Positions 22,032-30,517 of a stretch of DNA of 64,000 bases are shown piece after piece. The stretch is from NCBI GenBank assembly GCA_946122785.1, contig CAMGYJ010000004.1, positions 58,784,679-58,848,678 of the forward strand, given 5' to 3'. The stretch is from Linum tenue. Taxonomy: Eukaryota > Streptophyta > Magnoliopsida > Malpighiales > Linaceae. Under the pieces are notes generated by a model. It did no database searches. It was not told the origin of the DNA and saw only the letters and a list, made by a program, of their open reading frames with translations. The translations under genes and the position numbers were made by a program. The stretch's first letter is position 1; every line of letters begins with the position of its first letter.

Positions 22032-22275
22032 GCAAAAAGTCATATATTCCAACTGGTGTGAGTGCGAAGAAAAGTGATGACTTGGGAGGGGCAGCTCTTA
22101 GGTTCGATCCTCCAAGCCATCAGGTGGGTGTTCCCAGAGGCACAATGGGGATCCTAGTGGTGGGACTTCGCAAAGCGGGGTAAACTCAAGCATGTGAACC
22201 CCCAGGTTTAGTAGACCCCGCTATCACAAAGTGGCACGTGGGGTTGAGATTCCTGGGTTATAAAAAAAAAACAAA
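22032..22275 (+). mobile_element. tRNA-derived SINE with poly(A) tail and TSD
   Basis: A ~240-bp GC-richer insert containing a perfect polymerase III B box GGTTCGATCC (22102-22111) with a TGGTGTGAG A-box-like word about 50 bp upstream. It ends in a run of A (22262-22271). It is flanked by the repeat CGTTTCTCCTTCT (22019-22031) and CGTTTCTTCTTCT (22276-22288), 12 of 13 identical. Promoter, tail and TSD together fit a plant SINE, mobilised in trans by LINE machinery. Confidence 0.7.
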
Positions 22276-22303
22276 CGTTTCTTCTTCTTTACAATAGAAT
22301 ATA

Positions 22304-22833
22304 GGGTTAATATATTTGTATAGCCTCAACATTTCACATAATAAACATCCGGACCAATCTTTTCTATCTATAACATCATGGCCTGAACTATACATCAAAG
22401 TAATGAAATTGGCCAAACCCGAAAATTGAATGTTATCTTGGACGGTCAAATGCGTTGACTAACGGTGAACGCGCCACGTTAGCACCTTTCACTTAAAAAA
22501 TTCCACCTATTACTATTTATTTTTTTCATTTTGAATAACAACTGAAAAATGGCAGCGACCGGAAATTCAATTTTCATTTTTTCAATTTTTTTATTCAAAA
22601 TGACAAAATAAATAGTAATAGGTGGACAATATAAATATTCTTAAGTAAAGGTGTTGACGTGGCGTGTTGACCGTTAGTAAACGCGTTTGCCCGTCCAAGA
22701 TAACGGTCAATTTTTCGGGTTTGACCAATTTCGTTACTTTGGTGTATAGTTCAGACCATGATGTTATATATCGAAAAAATTGGTCAGGATGTTTATTATG
22801 TGAAAAGTTGGGTCCGTACAAATATATTAACCC
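22304..22833. mobile_element. MULE-type MITE with perfect 9-bp TSD
   Basis: A 530-bp foldback element beginning GGGTTAATATATTTGTA and ending in the inverse, with arms of about 250 bp that match closely. Flanked by TAGAATATA at 22295-22303 and 22834-22842, a perfect 9-bp duplication. Non-coding. The ORFs on its strands are palindrome artefacts. Confidence 0.88.
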
Positions 22834-23651
22834 TAGAATATAACCTCTATAAAAGAAGTTTGTTTTTAATAGTGTTTTCTTTGTAATCCAAGATGCGTCT
22901 GTTGTAGATCGGAAGAATATTGTCGACGATGCTCCGATTGATGGCAAGTACAAACACATATCTTGCTCGGCGAAACTCCCAACCGGCCCGTCCGATACTA
23001 TGCTCCGATTTACTAATCCACCTTCTCTCAATATAATCATAAAATAAAATTGATGTCAAGCTAACCAAAAATACAGCCCACCTCCAAGAAGGCTCTTTCA
23101 GCTTGGCTCTTCCTATCCTTTTTAGGGTTCCGATTACGGCCGACGAGATTGATGAGGGGAAAGAGACAAAAAGAGGAGATGGCGGAGGCGGTTCCGGACG
23201 GGTCCGGATAGTATAACAACACCCATAGTGTTGTTATACTAACAACAGGATTCATTAAGGGTATAAAGGTAAACTAACACAAATTAACAAATTAAAATTA
23301 TAAAAAATAAAATTTCAATCCCCAGCCACCGTCTCTCCGTCTCTCGATCTCTTCTCGCTGTTGCTGGAAATCGAAGCCGACTGCGGTGGATGTCGTAGAC
23401 GACAAGGGCACCGACGGCGCCGCTTGAGCTTCTTGTTGGCGGTCGATTCCGACGCCGAGCTCCGCCCACGAGTTCTTCCCCATGGCGAACAGCCTCTTCT
23501 TTTTCCAGTCCTCCCCTGTATCTTCATCCGCCGCGGATTGCGCTGGGCAGCCAACCGATAGCGATGCGGAGAAGAAGATTGAAAGTCGGGACGGTCAAGT
23601 TGCTAGATCGGATATCAAATTCACGTACCGCCCTTCCAGGCCGGCTTCACG

Positions 23652-24011
23652 TTGTGGTTAAAGAGAGCCCCCTTAGTTCCGGCGCCGATCGGTTTAGGTC
23701 AACCGAATGGGTCGTCGACTCAGAAAGACAGGTTGGAATCGGCACCGGATGAAGAAGAGAAAGACTGGAGCGAGGAGGATTTCTTGATTCTGAAGAAGCA
23801 AATGGTGAAGAATCCAGTGGGCAAGTCGAGGAGATGGGAGGTGATCGCCGAGGCGTTCAACGGGAGGCACGGAGTGGAGAGCGTGATTAAGGCGGCGAAG
23901 GAAATGGGCGAGAAGAAATCGGATGACAGCGATTCATACGCCAAGTTCTTGGAGAACAGGAAGCCAGTCGACGCCAGGGTGTTTTTGGGGGAATTAATGA
24001 GTTCCCTGTGA
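23652..24011 (+). pseudogene. MAMYB-like SANT/Myb domain fragment
   Basis: The frame encodes DWSEEDFLILKKQM, then GKSRRWEVIAEAF and VIKAAKEMGEKKSDDSDSY, and stops at 24009-24011. This matches the single SANT/Myb-like domain of plant MAMYB-type proteins (duplicated-homeodomain-like, anchored to the ER membrane in Arabidopsis). The membrane anchor and N-terminus of the family are not present in frame. An ATG-initiated frame at 23482 is in another phase and stops at 23659. Inside a TIR element and lacking its anchor, it is best read as a captured gene piece, though transcription cannot be excluded. Confidence 0.6.
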
Positions 24012-24169
24012 AAGTAACGTGGGTGTGGCCAAGTGGAGGTGGGGGTTAAAAACCAATGGATGTATTTTAGTGTTTTTTGTATGAATTATTGTCTTTGTGG
24101 TATGTATTTGGGAGTTATTGGTATGTAATCTACGAGTATCTCATAATCACATTAGAACTCTTCTAATAC

Positions 24170-24720
24170 AAAGCACAAACAAGATAAAGCAAACCCAAAA
24201 AAAGCATACCAGAATCCTTCCAATCCACACTACAAATCGCTTAAAACAAACCAGAAACTTCACAAAGCAAACCACAAATCTCCTAAAACAAACCAGAAAC
24301 CTCGCAAAGCAAACCACAAAATTTTCGAAAGCACACCAGAAACCTCATAATGCAAACCAGAAACCTCCGAATGCATACCACAAATCTCCTAAAACAAACC
24401 AGAAACCCCACAATGCAAACCACAACATTTGCGAAAGCACACCAGAAACCTCCTAATGCAAACCACAAATACAGTAAACCAAACCACAAAAAAACAAACC
24501 ATAAACGTCCCAATGCAGACCACAAATATATTAAAACAAACCAGAAACCTCACAATGCAAACCACAAATTTTTCGAAAGCAAACCAGAAACTTCCTAATG
24601 CAAACCACAAACACGATAAAGCAAACCAGAAACTTCTTAATGCAAACCACAAACACGATAAAGCAAACCACAAAAGACATACAAAAATATGAGAAACCAA
24701 ACCATAAATCTCACAATGCA
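24170..24720 (+). repeat. 21-bp minisatellite
   Basis: About 26 tandem copies of a ~21-bp unit of the form GCAAACCACAAATCTCCTAAA or ACAAACCAGAAACCTCGCAAA, with occasional 22-bp units. Because 21 is a multiple of three, long stop-free frames exist on both strands. These give false ORFs made of heptapeptide repeats. Confidence 0.85.
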
Positions 24721-24744
24721 GACCATAACATCCGATGACCGTCA

Positions 24745-24945
24745 GTGAGTAGATTCCGGCGCCGATAAGCATATTCCGGCCCCGATGACTAGATTCCGAC
24801 GCCGATAAGCATATTCCGACCACAGTGAGCATATTCCGACGCCGGTAAGCATATTCCGACGCCGGTAAGCATATTCCGGCCACAAATAGCATATTCCGGT
24901 GACCGGCGACCATTTTCCGGCGACCGGTAGCAGAATTCCGGCGAC
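24745..24945 (+). repeat. 20-bp minisatellite (AGCATATTCCGACGCCGGTA)
   Basis: About ten tandem copies of a 20-bp unit built on ATATTCCG followed by a CGCCGGT, CCACAGT or GACCGG variant. It is GC-richer than the preceding array and directly adjoins it. Confidence 0.8.
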
Positions 24946-24967
24946 CAAAAATTTGGGCAGAAAATAA

Positions 24968-25026
24968 AAAAATATTTTTTTATTTTTTTATTTTTTTATT
25001 TTTTTATTTTTTTATTTTTTTATTTA
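24968..25026 (+). repeat. AT-rich 8-bp microsatellite (ATTTTTTT)n
   Basis: Seven or so tandem copies of an A followed by seven T, with slightly irregular ends. Confidence 0.85.
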
Positions 25027-25181
25027 AATAAATTTTTCATAATGACAATTATACCCCTGCTTTGATTTTACACTAGGTCAACTCATCTAATAAAAAGTCA
25101 TCACAATCCTAGCTTCCTATTGGTTGGAGACTAGTGTTGTTACAATAACAACAAAAGGGGTGTTGTTATAGTAACCGGTCC

Positions 25182-25839
25182 CGTTGCGGACGAGGCCAAG
25201 GCTGGCGCTGGTGTGACCGACGCATGCGCAGTCGGACGCGATGCAAGTTGCTTCAGGGAGAGAGAACGAGAAAAGAAACAGCCGGACAGTCGGAGCAGCG
25301 GGGATTATTCCAGTCGGACTCGATCGGAGCGGGAGCGGATGCAGGGGTGTGTAGATCTGAGGGAGGAGGCGGCGGGGGCGAGAGGCGATATGATCACCGG
25401 CCATGAGCGAGGCGCATTCACCCTTCCATCTCTTACCAAGATCTTCCGCAGCGATGGCGCCGGTCAACTGGATCCGACGCTATCGTGCGCCCTAGCAGTT
25501 CTCGCTGCCCAACGCCATCGTGTGTTTCCATCCTGGACTAGCCTCCAGCCATGATTTCTTTTACTAACTTTTTGTAGGGCTTTAAAGGAGCTTCAGCCTG
25601 CCGGTGAACGGGTCTTTCTGATGATGACAAGTTCTCCTACGCACGGCGAATCTACGGTGGTACAGTTGCATTTGCTGGTGCACTTACACCCCACGATAAT
25701 GCTTTGGACGGTTACAATTCCACGGCGGTTGCCACCATTCTAAACGCGGGTTCTAACCACATTCAAACGCAGTAGCTCATATGACTTGTAGAGCATCTTT
25801 AGTGGAGATCTGATAGCATTTGAATTTTGTTTTGTCCTT
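25182..25839. other. Right flank of the TIR element, unassigned
   Basis: Up to 25406 this is the right part of the WRC-like frame. After that there are moderately GC-rich sequences with no recognised gene, possibly the interior of the LINE remnant that ends near 26155. Confidence 0.35.
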
Positions 25840-26155
25840 TAAGGGGTCGATTATGTGTTTCTTTTTTGCAGGTATCTTGCACATCAAATCTTATATATCT
25901 AGTCTATTGGAACTCGGCTTATAGGAGACGTGGAGTTCGTACTCGTCAAATTGGTGCTTCAAGAAGTTTGTCGCAAGAAGACTTCCTCTGCGTTTATTTG
26001 TTCTTTATGTTTCTAGGCATACTAATAGGGCTGCCCATTGCGTGGCATACACGGCCATTGCATCGGTAGCAACCCTTTTGGTTGACTACCGCTCTTTTAT
26101 TTTCACCGCATTGTAACACCCTATCTATTACGAACTATCTATGACAAAAAAAAAA
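25840..26155 (+). mobile_element. LINE 3' end remnant (RNase H C-terminus, poly-A)
   Basis: One frame reads NRAAHCVAYTAIAS followed by LLVDYRS and a stop near 26112. This is the C-terminal NRAAHCVA segment of the RNase H-like domain of plant LINEs. A short 3' UTR and an A run (about 26143-26152) follow. The upstream part of the element is missing or unrecognisable. Confidence 0.6.
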
Positions 26156-26277
26156 GAAGATGTGTCTGTTGTTAAGAATTTCTTTCACTATCAATTGAAA
26201 GTATTTCACATTTTCTTTATTATCTACATTTTGATTAATACAAATTTGTTGTTAAATTTGTATTTTTTTCCCATACA

Positions 26278-26549
26278 TGTAACATCTTAGGCGAATCCCA
26301 CATCGACAAAGCACGGGAGAGATACATGGTTGATAAGTAGGAAACTGACCTTAACTGACAAGACGTGTTTGGGGTGAAATGGAGGAGTTATAGTGAGAAC
26401 TCCGAAGTTAAACATGCTCAGTGTGGAGTACAACAAGGATGTGTGACCTTATGGGAAGTCACCTTGAATTGCACCCCAAGTCAAAAACCGTGAGGGTCGA
26501 GGCCCAAAACGAACAATATCTTCGTCGGGAAAAGGTTCGGAATGTTACA
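26278..26549 (+). mobile_element. Solo Cassandra LTR
   Basis: A 272-bp copy of the Cassandra LTR (TGTAACATC... ...AATGTTACA) with the 5S-like segment, lacking any internal region. Its immediate flanks, ATACA and ACAAC, do not match each other; see the inversion finding. Confidence 0.88.
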
Positions 26550-26669
26550 ACAACCATGGGCGGGAAAGTGGGAAAATGGAATTGAAAAATAAAAGGTGGG
26601 AAAAAGGAAGGTTTCACTTTCACCCCAAATTCTCTCTAACCATGCAAAATGGTGTCTTTTTGTTTGTTT

Positions 26670-26943
26670 ATTAACATCCCAAACTTTTTCCCGACAATAT
26701 ACTATCGGCTTTGAGTCTCTACACCCGCACGGATTTCGACTTGGGGTGCAATTCAAATTGACTTCCCATAAGGTCACTCATCCTTGTTGTACTCCACACT
26801 GAGCACGTTTAACTTCAGAGTTCTCACAAGAACTCTTCCATTTCCCCCCAAAAAGCGTCTTGTCATTTAAGGTTAGTTTCCTACTTATGAACTATGGATC
26901 TCTCCCGTGCTTTGTCGATATGAGATTCGTCTAAGGTGTTACA
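26670..26943 (-). mobile_element. Solo Cassandra LTR, inverted
   Basis: Reverse-orientation Cassandra LTR of about 274 bp. Its 5' end is intact (GGTGTTACA at 26935-26943 on the plus strand). Its 3' terminal dinucleotide is mutated (ATTAACATCCC where TGTAACATCCC is expected). It contains the inverted 5S-like segment and lies 120 bp from the direct copy. Confidence 0.85.
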
Positions 26944-27200
26944 GTTGTGGAGAGTGTAAAGAAGCCCAAACAGGAAAAAAAAACACTTTGGTAACGTATT
27001 GGTCTCCGCGGTCTGTGGATAAAATATTCTTGGCTGGCCCAAAACCAAAGCCTTAGGCATCCGAGATCAGACCGTACTCACAGTAAAAAGTAGCCCATAT
27101 GTCGGAAGCCCAAGCCCAAGACAGAACCGAATCGGAATTGGACGTGAGAGGGGCAAAACCGTCAGACAGAAAATTGCCTGAAATCCGATTCATCGCCCCC

Positions 27201-27237
27201 TATATAATCCTCGATCCTCAAAAACTAGGGTATATAA
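27201..27237 (+). promoter_or_regulatory. Two TATA boxes upstream of the TFIIA gamma gene
   Basis: TATATAA occurs at 27201-27207 and again at 27231-27237, 30 bp apart, followed by a pyrimidine-rich leader. The likely transcript start is about 30 bp after one or both boxes. A leader intron with GT near 27329 and AG at 27546-27547 would join to the exon holding the start codon. Confidence 0.55.
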
Positions 27238-27561
27238 GCTCCCCAAATTCTCTCCGCCCAAAATTTCCCGAACCCACACCGCAGAATCAAACGTTCGAAC
27301 GCCCAAACCTCCGTCGCCACCTCCATCTGTAAATCATCTCTTCCCTTTCTCCTCTCTTCCATTTCCGATTCCTGTCTCAATTTCTTCCGGAACTTCCGAT
27401 TTCTCGCTTCTCCCATCTCTGGTGTTTTGCTCCCGTGCGAATTCTTGTTCATGTTTCCTTCCGGTTGCTGATCACGATGCTGGGGTGGGGGGAGAGAGTT
27501 TTGACTTGATCGTCTTTCTTATGCGTTTTCTGTTTGTTGGTGTGCAGATCTTTGGCTAGTT

Positions 27562-29440
27562 ATGGCGACGTTCGAGCTCTACAGGAGATCGACGATTGGG
27601 ATGTGCTTGACGGAGACTTTGGACGAGATGGTTCAGAGTGGTACTCTCAGTCCGGAGCTCGCGATCCAGGTCCTGGTTCAGTTTGATAAGGTATCCATGG
27701 CTGAATTACTGTTTAGCTGTAGCTGAACTAGCTGTTGAAAATTCCATGCTCTGACCGTTGCTTTGTGGATATGGTGGGGGGTTTTATTAGTCTATGACTG
27801 AGGCACTAGAAACGCAAGTGAAGAGCAAGGTCACGATCAAGGTAATCCGCCAAAGCCATTTTATTTGTTATCTTCCTTGCGTTATGTTGTAAGGGACTAG
27901 TTGTGTTGTTCGTTTGGGAGATTAATTGAAATTCAGTTTTGGTTTCCTCTGCTTGTTTATGTTGATTAGGCGTCTTGGTTCTTGACCTATGGTGTATTAT
28001 CTTGTTCGTGTTATTACAAGTGGGAATTCTGGTTCTTTCTGCTCTAGATTTTTTCAAAGAAGGTGTGATCTGCTTTGGTGTGGATTAGGGATTGGCGCTA
28101 GGGTGGCACATTGAGATCTGATTTGATTTGATCTGAGCTGAAGTTGCTGCCTGTTTGCTAAATGTTTCACAGTGATTTTATGAAATTGGTTTCTTGTGAT
28201 TTACATTGTTATTTCTGACTAACAACACTGGAGCCCTGCCATAGTTCACCAAGCCCTTGTTGATAATTGCTTGAATCCCCGCTTTAGTGATTATCTTATA
28301 TGTACAACCCTAGGGTGATTTTCTGGTAATGCATTAAATTATTTAGGCCTACTGTTTTTTACTTGTCCCAAAATAGGTAACTGAGTCAATGTGCCTTGGT
28401 GGTCTGACGAGACCGATTCTGGAATTGTTACCTTCTTTACTGTTTTGGTCTAATCATAGATGCATTACTACTTTTTCCTGCCCGAGCACAATCGGCTCTG
28501 ACACCCATAAAATCAATTTGTGCGGTTCTGATGATATTTCCGGTGACCTTTGTATTTTTATGAACTGATGCGCCCAGATGTCTCCGAGGTTAATGTCCTC
28601 TAATATTAATCCAAAGATCTGGCATCCCATTGTGATGAAATGTGAAATGGTATTGTTTGTGTGTATGACTAATTTGTATGTATAATAAGTTAGCGAATGT
28701 GCGTGCCCACCACATGTCGTCTGCATCTTTGCATGAATGGTTGGACATGAAAGGAAGTTGAATAATTACAACAAGGCAGGAAGCTGTGCATATAAACGAC
28801 ATCTTACATGGGTTTCATGAGGGAACCTAGCAATAGCTTTGAGCATTGAGTGTTGGTTTGTAGTAGTATATCAGTTTCAGAACTCTGCTTTACCTAGGTG
28901 ACTTTCTTATTTATGTTTGCAAGAATTTGTGAGTGCACGTACTCAGTCTGTAGCATGTCTTGAATAATTACATTCAGTAGTTATGCTGAATTAGGTTAAT
29001 TCCTTGAGCATTTGTCATATTGTGAGTAGCTAATTTGGAGTTCAATTAAGGACCAATTTGTATACTGTAAGCTGGAGAAAGAATGGATAACAAGTCAACA
29101 CAAATTTTCTGTACCTGGAATGGATCATTGAGCATACTATCCACTAGAAATATTGTGGCAAAAGAATTTTCTGTCATGTTGATGCAAGTCCTAAAGGAAA
29201 TAGCCATGTTTGTGTGTCATCACCTCAAAAACCTCTCTTCACTTTTTCCTCTTACCGCTCTAATGACCATATTCGTTCTTGTGTTTTCTGTGAGTACAGG
29301 GGCATTTACACACATACAGATTCTGCGACAATGTATGGACCTTCATATTGCAGGATGCATTGTTCAAGAACGAAGAAACCCAGGAGAACGTGGGCCGTGT
29401 TAAGATAGTAGCATGTGATTCTAAGCTGCTCACACAATGA
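27562..29440 (+). CDS. TFIIA-S: Transcription initiation factor IIA gamma (small) subunit
   Basis: Three coding exons, 27562-27690, 27791-27841 and 29300-29440, join to 106 residues, the normal length of the TFIIA small subunit. The product begins MATFELYRRSTIGMCL and contains ELAIQVLVQFDKSM (four-helix bundle half), then YRFCDNVWTFIL and a C-terminal beta strand segment. TFIIA is a nuclear general factor that stabilises TBP on the TATA box together with the large alpha/beta subunit. All junctions are GT-AG. The second intron is long (about 1.46 kb) and non-coding. It lies 1.1 kb upstream of the GWD2-type gene on the same strand. Confidence 0.97.
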
Positions 29441-30446
29441 GGTTCCGGGAAGCGATGAACCCCATTCGGTAACTCTTGATGGTAAGGCGAGGAAGGATGG
29501 GAGCATGATGAAGGAGCACTGAAACCGGGAACTAGTTTTACCAAAATTTCAAAAGAAAAAAAAAAGAAAAGAATATTGTTGTATAGCCATCATCCATCAT
29601 GATCATCATCATCTCAAACCCCTCTTATCATCTTGATGTTTGCAAGAGAACAGAGAACTTCTGGCTTTGGATTATATATCATGCTTTATTTTGTAATTTC
29701 TTTTCTTTTTTAAGACTTTCAGAGAAATTATCAATGTTGTTATGAGATGAGACAGAGATGTAGTAGTGAATTGAGAAGTCCACTGTGGATTATTATTCCA
29801 TCAATGGCAGTCTATCAATTGTAACGCCATGAATTCTTTTTCTATACCCTCTACCGGGTGCTGTCTCGTGAATTGTTTACAGGTTATTTCCTCTTCTGTT
29901 CAAGGGTTCTTTGGTTCTGTGTTTGTTCTTGGTCTGCAGCGCCTAACAAACAGGTTAATGCATGCTTTCCGACCACGTTTCACGAGTTGGGATCGGCGGC
30001 AGCGGCGGCGACCCTTTTGGTTGATTTGCCGTCGCTGTCGAATCCAAATGCAGGGATGGAAATGGAATCGGAAGCCCAAGTCAGGGAGAAGTTGTGCAGC
30101 TCTCTTTCTCTGCAAATGGTCCACTAATTATATGGGTGGAATCGGATTCTGGGTTTTGATAGGACCGACTTTTTGGAAAAGATGAGACCCCAAGAATCTG
30201 CCACTAAGTTTTGGCACTGGAATTTCAGAGGAGCTAGAGCGGACGGCGGAGAAAATTGCCATGGCAGGCAAGGGCAACTAACTGCTTCGACATACCTCTC
30301 CCTAGTGCGTGTTGTCAAAATTGTGAAAATGAAAGGAGAATTGAACGGTTTCCAGCTCTTATGCCCATGGGAGACTGAAAAGCCAGGGATTCCTGAAACC
30401 GACAGAAAGACTAAAGAAAGAAGAATCGCCTGGATTCGATATTTGC
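29441..30446. other. TFIIA 3' UTR and spacer before GWD2
   Basis: The first few hundred bases are the 3' UTR and polyadenylation region of the TFIIA gene. At about 29940-30130 a GC-rich piece with an alanine-rich open frame occurs; I do not recognise it. The last part is presumed GWD2 promoter. Confidence 0.45.
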
Positions 30447-30454
30447 CTTATAAA
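30447..30454 (+). promoter_or_regulatory. Candidate TATA box of the GWD2-type gene
   Basis: TTATAAAG sits 64 bp before the ATG at 30518, compatible with a very short leader. Single-site evidence only. Confidence 0.4.
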
Positions 30455-30517
30455 GAAGGAAGATGAGCTCTGAAGTGTGATTCCGAGGAGAAGATCACCA
30501 TTCATCCGGCTGCTGCA

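Larger units (their letters stand above)
23206..25176. mobile_element. 2-kb TIR element carrying a gene fragment and minisatellites
   Basis: Ends are GGATAGTATAACAACACCC on the left and, reverse-complemented, GGTTACTATAACAACACCC on the right (16 of 19). A further TGTTGTTAT-ACTAACAACA-like region follows in both arms, so each end can also fold on itself. Flanks carry a 5-bp repeat GGTCC (23201-23205 and 25177-25181). It encodes no transposase. It carries a MAMYB-like SANT fragment, a 21-bp minisatellite, a 20-bp minisatellite and an AT-rich microsatellite. TSD length and terminus do not match a superfamily I can name with confidence. Confidence 0.65.
23179..25406 (+). pseudogene. Short WRC-like reading frame split by a TIR element
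   Basis: An ATG at 23179 opens a frame for nine codons (MAEAVPDGS) up to the TIR element at 23206. Beyond the element and one TSD copy the frame resumes at 25182 and stays open to a stop at 25404-25406. The combined product of about 84 residues has C-X8-WC spacing followed by an RR-M-R-RC-LLQG-R-RK pattern. This resembles the WRC zinc motif found near the N-terminus of KDM3/JMJ25-type demethylases and GRF factors. The resemblance is loose and nothing of a catalytic domain follows, so the call is a gene fragment of uncertain origin. Confidence 0.35.

Noticed and set aside
24283..24948. Long minus-strand ORFs with repeated FVVCIRRF and AYRRRNML-type peptides
   Set aside because: They are translations of 21-bp and 20-bp minisatellites, open in several frames on both strands.
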